DNA from: Haemonchus contortus
Lineage: Eukaryota > Nematoda > Chromadorea > Rhabditida > Trichostrongylidae
Length of the DNA: 64,000 nt
Assembly (NCBI GenBank): GCA_000469685.2
Contig: LS997563.1
Span: 24,585,897-24,649,896, forward strand
Reading direction: 5' to 3'
Below are positions 31,501-45,700 of the stretch, in pieces (position 1 is the stretch's first letter; every line of letters starts with the position of its first letter). The notes beneath the pieces are model-generated. The model worked only from the letters and a program-made list of their open reading frames with translations. It searched no databases and had not been told where the DNA came from. The position numbers were made by a program, and so were the translations under genes.

Positions 31501-33695
31501 GGTGCGCAACTCTGTCGCAATCCATTTGAGAATAGTAGGGCATCAATCTAATTAAGGTTCATGTTAACAGCCATACGTTCCAGACAACATTAGAGTTAAA
31601 GGCACAGTTCACGATAATTCTGAGGTACCTCTTTTTTATTCAAAAAGCGGAAGTATAGGCTGGAAGTAATTCATTGGTATCGAAGAAAGCGAGAAAATTC
31701 GTCACTTTCAAGAAGAATAAGGCTCCTCAAAAGTAGGGGAAATAATGGTTGGACGAGATTACCGTGACGGAAATTACGGGTGTGTGTCAAGTCGTGCGTC
31801 CGAGAGTTCGCGCGGCAAATTGCGCGGCGAAGTTCGTGGCGAATTTGGACGACTCCGGCGCCTATCATTGGGCCCAAATCTGAAGTAAGGTAGATTAGTA
31901 AGGTCAGCTGATTCTACTATTCTGCTGTACTTCGAAATTGGGCCTCAAATAATAGGCGCTAAAGTCGTCAGAATAGCTATGGGTTTCGCCGCGCAATTTC
32001 CCGCGCGCACCCTCGGACGCACGACTTGACCGTCCCCCCGGAAATTACATGTGAGGGTTATTGGGACGGGATTCAGTTGTTGCACAAAGAGCCGACTACA
32101 CCAAACCCAAAATGTACAGAATTTCCTTTCACTGTCGATGTGGATCATGGCAAGTTGTTCGAACTCCTACATGGGTTTCCTTGTGAACGGTGCAGCCTCC
32201 ACAATGCATTGAATGTCTGCGCATACACACGGGATAATATTTGAGCCTTCATAACTCCCTAACCAGGCCGTTTTCCGACCTAATAGCGCCAGATATGGCA
32301 TACGAGATAGCCGAATTCATACTATGGGAGAGTCTCAGAAGCCATTTTCATCGTGAACTACGCCTTTAAACAAATCAGGCAATCATTAAAGCCTGCAGTG
32401 AAAGCACCTGTAAGAAGCTTCGAAATCCGATTTTTTCGCTCCATTAAAGATATTCGATACTCGCTGAGAAAGGAGGAACAATAGATTATAAGTTGTTTCG
32501 TTGTGTTGTCTGAATGGGTCCCCATGATTTCCTTGATGATAAATTCGCTCAGCCCCCTCCAAATGTGCCAATTTTGTTGGAGCTACCTGTAGGCTGAAAC
32601 CCCTTTGTATCATGCTTTCGTAAAGACTAGCGAAATATTATGAAACGACTAGGTACAGAGACGTGGTTAGATGTAGATTGAGAGATACGTAAAAAATGCA
32701 GGCAATGTGACAGCAGATGGTCTACAAATCTAATTGTTAGGCACATTTAAGCTCACTGAAGCGAAGTGACTTCGAGGTTTCTCGTTGATTACATCTTCAA
32801 AGAAAAAATCTATCTCCCGTATTGTTATGAGAATTCTCCTGCTTCTAACTTTGGAAGCATGTTGTGCGCAAATGCCACAAGGTAGAACTATAGAGCATTT
32901 GGTGGGAGAGAGGTTTTATCGACAGACTGATCTTTTACTTCTTCGCTCAATGTGTGTTGTCTTCAACCGGACTATGCGCGAGTGTCGGAAGAATTATTGA
33001 CCCCCACGTGCAACAATTAACACTCGAATCGCTACGAATCGCTTCTCTGGGAGCTTGCGGGGACTGAATCTAAGTTCCTCCAATCTTGGTTGCCCCAGCC
33101 ACCACTCACAGCGATCCCTCTCGAAATTTGATATCAACTAAAGAGCGAGATTAACTCTATTTTTTTCCATTACCCAAGCCACTCGCGAAATTCGCTTCCA
33201 TGCAGTTCTTGTGACAAAAAGGGCCGTCCTTTCGACACGATTGACATTGGTAGTTCGAGTCCTCATTGTCGGACCTACTGGCTCACTTGGCCCCTACTCC
33301 CACCCTGGGCCCCTACATGGGCTGACAGCCCCTCGAGAATTTATGAACGGGCAACATATTCTACCAGTTCGTCCAGGGTGCTTTACCTAACCTACTATCC
33401 AAAAGACAAATATAAGGGTAAAAAACAGTGATTCATTATAAACACGCTACGCGCTTCAATTCTACACCAGTTAGATAAACACCAGTTTGGAGCGCCGGGT
33501 CCACTGGAACAGAAGTTATGAATTTACGGTCCAAAATTTCTATCGCGCACGCCCCGCCCCCTGTGAGCGGATTCCGGTCCTGCCACCTGCCATAAGTGTT
33601 TCCATGCTGCTCCCTACTTTTCTACCGAATTTGAGCTTTCTAAGTCCACGAGAACAGGAGTTATGAATTTCCGGTCAAACACATACACCGGCACC

Positions 33696-33726
<31 letters not shown>

Positions 33727-36700
33727 CGACACACCGACACACCAACAGACAGACTTGGCAGGATAGGGTCGTGTGCATAACGCCTAGGGTAGGGAGCCGA
33801 GAACCAACGCGAGAAAATGTTTGCGAGGGGCAAAAACACTCAAGTGGCCTTATATTTATTGGCTCTCTATCAAGATAGTGATAATGGTGCAAGTTTTTTT
33901 TTCCATAAAGCGATGAAGGACCGGCAGCCTTCGACAATCATGTGACGTTGGCCTCTGCGACCTTACCTTAGTAATTACACAACACACGTCGTGGGTGCTG
34001 TGCGGCGGCCCAATATTTCGCTCTGATCGCTAAGTACTTTCTGTGCTTCTGCTCGACTTCAACGAATTCACGCTTCGCTCGCCGTAGCACGTGAGCATTT
34101 TCAATCGTCTTGAGTGCCACCACAGACGGTAAGTCGCTGTGAGTCTCAGCGGCACGTTTGCCGATCTGGAACTTTGGAGCATCTCAGCCACGTAACGCAG
34201 TGGCAGGCGAGATAAGACTTTCATGTTCTTGAGCAACACCTTCAGACTATGGTTATTTGGTGTTTCGAACTAGAGTTTACATTACTTGTTCGCTGTTTTC
34301 AGATCCCTGTGCCTCTACCTCAACCGTCAGTTTTCAAGTGTGAAAACTTGTCTATGACTTTGTGCGATAGGTGAACAGTTTTTTCTTATGTCAGGCAGGG
34401 CGGTCCACCGTTATCGCCAACAATTTTTTCGAGATCTGAGTGTTTTAGCGTATCCGAGCCATTCGAATGCTCTAAGATGAGTGGTCTAAGCAATTTGAAG
34501 CTGAAAAACAATTTTCTGAAGCTATGCAGGTTTTCGATGTCCGGATCTTGTATAGCTACAACCTCTGCTGATAATTCAGCGAGAATCTTCGAATTGAACG
34601 AAGAACGGGTGAGCTGATTTCTGGTAGTCTCGCACTCAGTGGGATTCATTAAAGAAGCATTCTTTAAAGCGAGTGTCACTGTTGTCGAGCATTCCTCTTG
34701 GCGATCCGATTTATGATGCACAATGGCTTTGCGGAGGAACGACTGAAGAACTTCTAGCAACTTCAGCTAAGTACCACCCAATTCATCTCTGGAGTAGCAA
34801 TGGCAAGCGGTATGCGTCATATCGAGGAATGAACCACTTAGTGAGTGGGTTGGCAAGTTTCAGATTCTTTTGTTTCAGGGTAATCAGTTCATGCTAATAT
34901 GTTGACACCTTGCTGTTAATTTATACATAATGCTTGGAGTGCATGTGTGCTTGGAAGCAGTGTGTAATTTTTCCTCGTAGTATGTCTATTTGTTCAAACA
35001 GAAAGTCATAATTTCTCTTTCTGCATAGGCCGTAGGGTGTTTACGCTTCAAGGGCCGGAGAAAGTAAAATGGATGCTTCACCTTAATGATATCAATGACA
35101 TTATTCCATCGATGTCGACTGGGGGTTTTGTACAACTTACATCAAAAATCTAGCTCTTGCTACTATGAGGCGTTCAGTTTTCGCAGAGAGAGCGATAAAA
35201 ACTCCAGAACAGTGGTGAAGCAGTTTGTTGCTTTTTCTTCCGCAAAAAGGCATCATGAAGAGTGTTATAATGGAATGTATCTTTATATCCGTTCCGTTTA
35301 TATTCCGAAATTCCGCAATTCCAGGTTTTTACTGGGAACCACTGGGAGCTCACATGGAGTTTTATGAAAAAAGAAACTACCTCGCTTACACTTCTAACAT
35401 GCCCGGCGTTCTTACTTGGTTAACCATGTAATTATCAAAAAAATCTGTCTACCCATATACAACACGTACTTCTTGTCGAGTTCCAATAATCTCTCGTGAA
35501 GCACATTGAAATCAGTGACAGGCATTTGTTCTTAAAGCACTTCTGAGCAGATTTTTTGAGAAGATCTGAGAAGCACAGCTCGTCCAAACGTTCGCAGAAA
35601 GAAATTCGAAAGTGAACCTCAATCTGGTTAACCGATTGCGATATCATGAAGTCTCCTGGTATGTAAATTCCACCCAAGTGAGTGATATCCCCTTCTAGTA
35701 TTTCTACGGCTGCTTCCATACAATTCCGAGAGAACTGAGCTGTCATGAGATGTTCGGCAGATGCTTCCGCTAAAGCTAATGATTTGAAATTTCTCCTTTG
35801 TTGTGCTAATAATGGTGGAAATGGTGGGTACGAGCATTTCTCGTGGCAACTGGGACGCAGCCTACGCTACCATGATTATTGATTGTACCACTTCAGAAGA
35901 CGTCTAGAAAGCAGGCCTGTGAACAATTTTATATGCTGACGACGTAATTCTCGCGTTTAAAAAAACAATGACTCAAGGCAATTTTAGTCGAATTATTTGG
36001 CAAAATCTGAACCTGAATAAAGGCAAAAACCCGAGTCAATGATCACAGAATCAACCCATGCTGCTTCTTTCTGGGACAACAGGAGTGGTACAGGTCATTT
36101 CCTTAGCAAGTTGGACTTATATGGCCACGTGTTTATGTTCTCTTCTTCTTGTTGTTCTTTTGTCCATCGTCCTCTTCCTAATCTCTGTCTACAATGTTCA
36201 TACATCTTTCGACTTTACTAGCCTCAGTCGTGGTTATACAAGCCCCTTAATCAGCTAGGCATTATTGAGGCTGAGGGCCAACCTTACACCGACAACTATC
36301 CGTCTTGAATCGGCCCGTATTTGGCGGTAGCTCGACTTCTGAAATTAATGCACATATCAGGACGGGATCCCGGCTACTACGGATCGGGTCCCAATGGTTG
36401 TAGTACTTTTCGACAAAAAGGAGCCGAGTGTCTTCAAACAAAGTCGTACATGAATATCACGGGACCATCTCAACTAACGGTACGGAGAGTTTGCCTGCGC
36501 CCAAAGAATCGACTCCTCGGCGGATGTAGTGCACTCGTGTGTCTGGGTGTGCATGAGGAAAATTACGCGGAAACATCCGTGCGATTGGGAGACGCTGGAA
36601 CCTATCATCGGGGCATACCCCATTGGTAGACGCAAGAGTTGTTCAAATCGCGACGAACTTCCCCGCGCGATTCGCCGCGTGTTGCCGCCGCGCGCAAACG

Positions 36701-39700
36701 CAAGAATGTCCCCCCGCCCCTGTTCCCCCCCCCCTCTCGGTTAGTGAAACAGGAAATGCCAGCTGAATCGCCGCGGTTTCACACGCAATAGAAATTTATT
36801 CAACAGAATGCAACAACAAGTCGTTCTGAGTTAATCCTACCATTGAAAAATAACAATAAAGAGTAACAGGGATGAGGTAAAAATACCATGTAGCCCTTAA
36901 CGTCTGTCTCGGTTGAGCACCGGCAGCTACTCATACCCTGTGTCAGCCCAGGATCCCATCGATTGTTTGAAACCAAGCCCGTTCAGGAGGAGAAATTACA
37001 CTTTTTAATACCAGATTGCGAAAACTGCACTCCGTCTTATAAGTAGCAGCAGTACTTCGCAGTTTTGTAAAGGTGCCATTGTGTTCCAGTGGCACAGATC
37101 ACGATTGAAATGGTTCATCAGAAACATCACTTTGGTGAAGCTGTGACTTCCAGTATACCGTTAGATTATGGAGTATATGTCGATTGGTAAATGGCCTGAA
37201 TAGATCATTATGAGGGCTCAGAGATTGCAACAGCTGAATGACACACCCATAGCGGACGAGTTCCAACGGCGTTATAGTGAATGCACTATTTCAACGTACT
37301 GCCATGTTAGAAGTTCAAACAATCTGTCATGACCCATGGCGACAGTGAAAGAAGTATTGGCGTCATGTAAATAGCCCTTTGCGCAACTGGAACACTTGGA
37401 ATTTCGTCTGAATCCTTTTCCATGCAGTTTCCGTCGTTCCATGGCAATTTCGTACAATCTCTATTCCACTACTTTTTGACAACCTTATTTTTCGCGGAAT
37501 AATCGAATTTTTTCTCTTTCTTTGGCACCGATGCTCCTCTCTACATCAACACTTACGTTTTCAACTCAAAAAGGGTACCCCAAACTCACTGTGAACTGTA
37601 TCTTGAAATCTCAAATTCGAAATCCCTATTACACCAAACTCACTGTGAACGTATCTTGAAATCTCAAATTCGAAATCCCTATTACACCTGATACGTACGA
37701 TTTCAACTTTTCTTCGTTTCTGTGCAGTTTCTTGAATCACGCGACTATCCGTGGATCTCGGAAATATTTGAAATTCAACTTCCAGGAGACGATGGGAGTA
37801 ATCCTTCAAAATCCGTTGTTGCCAACTTTACCACTCTACATTTTGGTGTGTGTATAGAGCCTATTCCCGTACGGTTTCAGAGCTTTCTCGGATTCATCTT
37901 CTCCGGCTTTGACGCTATGAAAGTTCAAGTTGGTTAATGCTGATCAGTTCTCAGATATTTAGGACGAACTAACTGCGGCATACTCTATTGCCTTCTCCAA
38001 TAGCGGTACGCGATTGTATGGTGGCCATCGTGCGCGTATTTGGATTTGGGACATTGAAAGGCCAGGTCGACAGCACACTACAATCGAGACTTGGGGTAAG
38101 TCTACTTTATACTTCTTCGAATTTCTGCATACCTCGAAAGTTATCTTTGCGAGTTCAAGATCCTTTACACCAGATTTAAACAATCGAACGGTCTTTACTG
38201 GGGAATTTCCGATGGGCAGAGGAATGTATTAGGTTGATGCATTTGTTTTTTCCCTGTATATAATCCGTCCGTTCGTTTGCGTAGATGTTGTCATCATTGC
38301 CTGATACTTTTTCATCACACTAGCAGATGCTCTGAGGTCGGGTCGGTCGGAGTTTGATTTGGAAGTATTGGGTTGTAACATAAGTTCGTAGAGTTTTTCC
38401 ACAAAGATTTATTTTAACAAAAAACAATAATTATAATAATAAATCAATCATTGATGTATCCTCCTATTACTGTTTGCGACCTCTTCCAATCTCTCGACCA
38501 ACTTGTTGATGCCGTTTCACCAAAAATCGGCCGGTCTGGTGTCGAAGAAGTTGTTGAGCCAGTTTTTAAGGACCTCTTCGCCATCGAAGGTAACACTCCT
38601 CATTTGGTTTGACAGAGAGCGGAAAGGTGGTAGTCGGTAGGAGCAAGATCCGGAGAGCACGGTGGATCTGAAGAACCACTCATTCAAGCTTTTGGAGTGC
38701 TGTTTTGACGACTTAGGCATTATGGGGCCTGGCGTTGTCGTGGAGCAAGATGACCTGACCTTGTCTATCGGGGCTTTTCAGCGGAATAGTCTCACTAACA
38801 CGGTTTAGCTGGGCAATGTAGACCTCCTTGTTGACAGTAGCGTTTCGTTCGAGCATTCCCCAGTGCACCATGCCTTTCCAGTCTCACCAAACGCAAATCA
38901 TGACCTTTTTTGAGTGAAGGTCTTGCTTGACTCTCGGCTTCATTGTATCTCCTGGGGCCACCCAGAGGCACACCTAAGACACCTTCCTCGTACACACTGC
39001 ATATGTCCCGAGCGGCTTCGGCTGCCTGTTGACCTGGATGAAAAGCAGATGTCGAAAATGCTGATTTTCTCCTCCTGGATATTTCAATTCTGAGCCAGAA
39101 AAAAGACGTACAACTAGGTTATCCAAAAAAACGGATGATACCGTTTTATAGAGGAGAAAGAGCTCTTTCGAATGAATATATGCACTTTACGAAAAAACAA
39201 AGCGAATAGTTGTAAAATGACCCTAACAAAAAACTCTACGAACTTATGTTACAACCCAATACTACGCTCCACCGTGGGGGAGGACCCGTACCTGATCACC
39301 AGGGAAGCGGCGATCATGCTCGGCTATGGTCAATTGAATTGATTGTCGAAAACTTATTCGATGGCTCCCACATGAACTGTCCGCTTACGACTTCTTGAAG
39401 ATGGTGGTCACATGCACTTCTCTCCTCTCTTTCTAATGAAAGCTTCTCTTTCTCAACTCGATAACCTCTGGAGATGAGAAGTGATTCCTCTACGGTGTGA
39501 AGAGGCGGCATTGGGTGGACGAAAGAGATCATCCAGAAGCCACCCTAGAAGGCAACCTTTACCTCTCGAAGGTTATCCTGTCCCGTTGCTGGTCCAGAAG
39601 AGGCAGGAACACTGATAGCTGCTGGCAAAGGGATTAACACTTCCACATACGTTACCCAGCTGCGGAAATTGAGAGATCACGCCGACCGTACTCGTTGGTC

Positions 39701-42700
39701 AAGTGCGAAACCACTATGACAACGCCCGATCTCACACCGCAAAGAAGACAGAGGACGACAAGTCTGCTGTACTGGTCTGTTGCGTAGTCGCAGATTTGTT
39801 TCCTTCAGTCGTACAGTGTTTGACACCAAGAAAATTGCAGAGATGTTGTTAGAATACAGTTGTAAATGTAGCGATCAGTAATGGCAACCGATTTTAATTA
39901 GTTTAGATTTGCACTACTCGATATGGGGCTGATAGAGACTACTCAACCTTCGGAAAAATTGAGAAGGAGAAATAATACGCGTCATCAAGACATTTGAACC
40001 TTAACATTGGAAGGGAGTCGGAGTCTTGTATTACCATTCGGATCGTCCGACCCGTCGTCCTCCGGGAGGTCCGACTCGTATCTTTTCCCTACGAGCATAT
40101 TGTTAGTCGAAAATCCCTGATCATTTACGGTAGAATAAGTGGTGCTACAGAGGATATGGAAACAAAAAAAAACCATGACCCTTCATTAAGTCTCAGTAAT
40201 TGCTGGATAGCGGTCTTAACTTAATAGCAGGAAATAAACCCAATTTTCATTTCTTCATGATAGAGTTTATCGATCCACTTCACTTTCACTGAGCCCACCA
40301 ACATTTTCTACTAACCGCACTTTACCACCACATCTTATCGAGTAGAACATACCAAATAGTCAACGCCACTTTGTATAATAAATACCGAAAATGTTAGGAT
40401 TTCGATTGGTCGGTGGTTCTTGCTCTATAGGATCCTTTATCAGCTCTTATCAGATGTTATCAGTTCCTTTCGCCAAGTACCTACGATCCGGTCACATCCT
40501 ACATCATTTAATAGAATTCCTGGGTTCCACCGTTGATAGGAGAGGCTTCACAGACCTAGTGGCTCTCGCCTCCTTCGGCTCGTTATCAGTTGCTATCCAT
40601 CTTTGACACCAATCATTCACGGTCCCTTCACATCCCACGACACCTACTTAGGTGTCAGGGCAAGATCCCACTGTCGACAGGAAAGGCATTACAGACCTAA
40701 TGGCTCTGGCCTTCCATGGCTATTTGCCAGCCTTTACCCCTCAATACTAATACTCATCAATCACCTGCGGTCCCTGCGGTTCATATCTCGCACCACCTTC
40801 TAGAGGCTGAAGCTCCTTTGTTATTACGAAGGGCAATATGAGTGGTACTATATATAATTTGTTGAGTGTGTCTCCTTCTTATGGGTTCGCCCGGCTACGT
40901 CGAGCGCTCCTTCCTGTGAGAAATTTGGTGTGCGTAAATAACACTTTGGATTCTCCTTTTTCCTTGAAAGCTCTACACCCTCAGCATTAGCTCCGGTTTG
41001 GGAGCGACTTTTTCTGTAAGCCAGCTTCGCTGTGTCCGAATAGAACATCGTATAATATCACAAAAGCGATTATTCAGGGAAAAAATTATTCGGAGACTTC
41101 ATCGTGACTGAGGCTACTTCGTTAGCTACCATCAATGTTCCCAGCCAACTCCTTGTGCCTTCAAGTTTCAACGGTCTGGCCCGAACGAACAGTATCTATT
41201 CACGCCCCGCCCTTTGGGGCGGAGTTTAGTCCTGCAACTTATCGTCAGTGTACATATTCTGCCTCCCGTTTTCCTGCCAAGTCGCTCTAGGTTCATTTAG
41301 ACATTTCTCTGCAAGCCCCGCCCATTGAGGGCGGAGTTCGGCCCTGACATCCACCGCAAAGATTCCCATCCTGTCGCCTGTAACCCTACCGAATTTGAGC
41401 ACTCTAGGTCCACGGGACATGAGTTATGGTTTTCCGCTACAACCCCACCCACTGTGGGCGGGTTCAGGTCCTGCCCCCCTCCCCCACCATAAATATTCAC
41501 ATCCTGCCGCCTGTACTCCTACGAAGTTTGAGCGCTTAAAGTCCACGGGGACAGAGGTTATGACTTTCCGGCCAGACCACACACAGACACACACAAACAC
41601 ACCGACGCACACACCAAACACACCGACACAACAACAGACACACTTAGCGAATTATATGAAGTAGGATGATTCCTTATCTATTCAAAGTTTTAGAGGTTCT
41701 GTCTGTATTACTGACATTGTGGTTCAGGACTTCTATCAGAGTATTCGAGCAGATCAACCACTAGCAATCAATCCGAGTTACAACACATTCTTACCTCATT
41801 TTGCATTCCTTCTCTCTTCGTTCATCAGGGTTCAAAGTATGAATTCTTTGTAAATGAAAATTCTCTCTCTGATTCATCTTCTCCTCAAACTCCCTTTCAC
41901 ATATCCACTCTCAAAGAAAGCTCTCCGTAGGAAAGTACGGACGAGTGAATATGCTCTCCTCCCACACAGCGCCCAGAGGATGCTTCTCCGCCTGATTCTC
42001 TCCGTTTTCTCATAATTTATTCCTTAAGGCCCTCTGTACTTGTTTATTCCTTGTCTTTTGATGATTGCTATAATTCTGCTTGCTATAACTGTACGATCGG
42101 CTGATTGATCGCTCCTCCGCATTGAATGGACTCGTTTTCACGCTCATCTGTCTTTTTGACCTCCCTTTACTCGTTGCGTCGGTCGCGATGTCAGTAAAAG
42201 CAAATGAAGTTGGAGGAACGGTACTAACCTGCTGGATGGTAGAAAATGGGTATAAGTCGTGTATGAGCGAAGCAGAACTCAACAGCGCGCTCGGTCACGA
42301 ATGTAACTACCTGGAAACACCGCTATCATATGAATTTATTAAATTTGCGTTCACGTTTGGGAGAATACGTTACGTGGCCATTGCAGAAAAGGGAACTGGT
42401 GGCCAGAAATCCATAGTATCGTGTATTGCAATGAACAAATCATTCGATGGAATATATGCAGTGGCAACATATGGAGGCAGCGGTGAGTCACTTGTTGATT
42501 ATCGCTTCCTATAATTACTGATTAAGTGCACACAACCGTGGTGGACCGTGGAAAAGAAAAATGCCCTCTTAAAGTCGATAGTTCACTCTTTATGTGTATT
42601 GATGGTAACGGTGTTTCTTGTACAGTTTTAGGAGTTTTAGTACACAACTAGCTGAGTCAGATTTTTTGTTTCTTAGTCAACTACGAGGATTGAAGACTGC

Positions 42701-45700
42701 TGTAGAGAATGTAATGTATCACCGTAAGTGGCGTATGGACGACGCTTAGCGGCTGAACCCAAAGTTGGCCGACCAGGCAAGACAAGATTGTTCGAACGAC
42801 CACTTCACCCTTTTTCGTTCGACTCTCATCACAGCTATCTGAAAATTGCAAGTTTAGCTGCACACTGTAATAAGGATCCTAGGCCAAAGGAGAACAATCC
42901 TTTTTCTTCTCTGGCCTCCCTGAACTCAACTTAACCGTTGTACTTCCTCCTTTCACGAAAATAAAAAGGTAGGAAGAAAGATCAGTAATGCAATGCTTAC
43001 CTTTTATGCAGATACTTTGGACAATTCAGTCGTCAGATTGTTGCGGTGAGCCCATTGAAGAAAACGGTTCCATAGGGGAAGGGAAAGCATCTCAAGCGAC
43101 CGTTTTGAGCCCAGAACGAACTGCCAGGCTTGTAGCCCATAAAAGCCACATTCAAGCTCTTCATGTCGTTGAGACACTCGCCCGTAGAAGCGTTAGTATG
43201 TTCGGGTAGTGCAATAATCACATCCATTTCCTGCCTTGCACGGAGTCAACAGTGTGATCTCGGCTCCATGTCGGCGGACGTAGTCGCTTAACCAAATGGA
43301 TTATTCTCTTCAGAACGTGACGATAATGGCCCTGGTGAAAGACTTTTCGCGATATCGGGCTCCGGATGACACCCTGGCACCAATGGGCTTCTCTCTCATT
43401 TTAGTGGGGTAGCAGCTAACAAGTGCGTGCTACGCTCCAAACGTTCACGAAAACAGATGGGATCTGGGGGCTTGGGAGAGAGGCATGCCGAGGCATGTAC
43501 AGAAGCCGATAGAAGGTGGAAGCCGTTGTTTTACTGTATCCTGTATGAAGAACGAACTATTCGTTTTGAGGGATAGCTGGGCACGATTCGCAGGTCAGAG
43601 CTTCTTTCAGCCGATAAAAGACCACTGTCTTAGCTTTTACCTATTAGAGAGGAATCTTTCCTTTACTCAAGGTGTAGAGGTGTACAGCAAAGCATGCAAA
43701 TTTTTGACAGGTTTCAGAAAAGAATCGGCTCTTTCCAGAGGGCTTTCAAAGGTCAAAGGGGCCACTGATGTAGACGATGTAGACCCTGCTTCTCGTATCC
43801 TACAACCGTATACCTGTCAGACTCCTTCGAATGCGAGACTGTCCTTGTGACAATTGTCGCAATTCCTCATCTCCTCAGGATTCACGCACACACATGCACA
43901 TATACAGATACAATACGCACACATTCACATATACATACACGTGTACACATGTGCATATATGAGTATACGTATACTCATATACATATGCACACTACAATAT
44001 ACATATATACGCATACATATGTACATTATAACAGGTCTTTTATTTCTCAGACCTCCCAGCCCATCAGAGGTAAACTTCCTCTTGTCGGCAAAGATTATCG
44101 GAATCCACAAGAGTACTCTGCAACATGAAAGGCACCGATGTCTGAAAGGTGGCCTCAAGTCAGCCAGGATTTGATTGACACTGCGGCTACTGTTGGAACC
44201 TTGCGTCAAAATTCGCCGTTCATCTCTTGCACAGCTTTCTCCCTCGATTTTTGAAGTAGTAGTTTAGATCACAGTGGCTCCTGCCGATTTGCTTGGTGAT
44301 CTGACGAGTCGAGTGCTGACTCCGTCATCGTGCGGAGAGCGTGTTTGGGCCTTTTCATTCGTAGGTAGCCGAGAACCATGTGAAATAGCGCCAAGACACT
44401 CTTGCGCTGTTTGACATGAAAACACATGTATTCGAGTTGCAGGGGGTTTTTCAGGTCGTTCAGTGGGGTGAGACGTATAAAGCGGAACGCTCGAAATCCA
44501 AAGTAATTCTTATTCTGAAGTGAATTCGAAGAAATCCCTTTTTGAAAATATGGGTATTATTTTCTTGAATCGTGAATCTGATAGTGTAAACCAGGAAGTT
44601 AAGTCAACGGTTCGAGTAACAGTTATGATAAAATAAGAGGTAGACGTATCGTAAGTAAATGTGTAATTATTCGTCAGTTGGTCTATTGACGGCACTTACC
44701 AGGGAGGGGTAGTCTACTTATCTTGGAACTTTGAATGGAGACCCAGATAAATCGATATATTTCTGAATACTGTTTACGAAAATGGAAATTAAAACTGCAA
44801 AATGGTTCTCCTTAAAAAGTTATGGGGGCCCGAATTTTGCTCGACAGTAGTATCAATCGGAAATGCGAACTCGTCGCTTCCATAACAAACGCCCACGTGA
44901 CCTAGTGGTGGTGGTCTCGCTTCGTGGGCGTAAAATAAGGGGTCCCTTCCCGCCATTGTTCGCACTTCTGCAAAGTGTTTTTTCATTTTATCAAAGGCTC
45001 TCGAAACGTTTTCTGACATTTCTTTAGACAATTGATACCACTGCCGAGCAAAATTCAGGCCCCCATAACTTTTTAAGGAGAACCATTTTGCAGTTTTAAT
45101 TTCCATCTTCGTAAACAGCATTCGAAACTCTATCGATTTATCTGGGTTTGAATTCAAAGTTCCAAGATAAGTAGACTACCCCTCCCTGGTTAGCACCAGT
45201 CATCGCAACTGTGGAAGGGCTCAGGTTGTGGAAACTCGAATGTTTTTGAAACTCTCTTTTATTGTTAACGTTTCATCCTGAATTGATTCATTGAATTGAT
45301 TTATCCAAATCCTTGCTTCATTTTTATTGATCTAGTTGGCTTCTACTCCGATCGCAGCAATTCACTGGAATGTTTGTTCTCAACCGAATCAACAGCTATA
45401 ACCGACATGCATTATTCGTATGATGGCCTGCGATTATACGTGGCACCACGAAAGGTGGATCAGTTTTTCTCTTTCAGTACTTCCTTGCACTTTGCAATCC
45501 TGCCTTTTTGCTACCATGTAAAGTCATTTAGCACGCGTACTGTATTCGACCTATCAGGTCATCTGATATACTTCGTAGATCTTCTTGCAGAATAGGCTCA
45601 AGAAACATGCACTTATCATGTACATGCACTGTAAAGTGTTTCTATAATTATGTTGTTAAGAATGTCTTTTCCTTCTCTAGTTTTCGGGAATTGATTAGTC

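Noticed and set aside
32785..33000. Short plus-strand frame with a signal-peptide-like start (MRILLLLTLEACCAQ)
   Set aside because: Only about 57 residues from the best ATG, no family motif, and embedded in a repeat-rich WRAP53 intron; chance is likely.
33690..33735. CRISPR-like or regulatory array in the CA-rich block
   Set aside because: It is a simple dinucleotide microsatellite in a dispersed eukaryotic repeat.
34386..34760. 124-codon minus-strand frame
   Set aside because: Shadow of WRAP53 exons 6 and 7 on the plus strand.
42122..42514. 130-codon plus-strand frame as a separate secreted protein
   Set aside because: Its last third contains WRAP53 exon 9 (42,387-42,482) with an acceptor GCCATTGCAG; the upstream hydrophobic part is intron read in frame.
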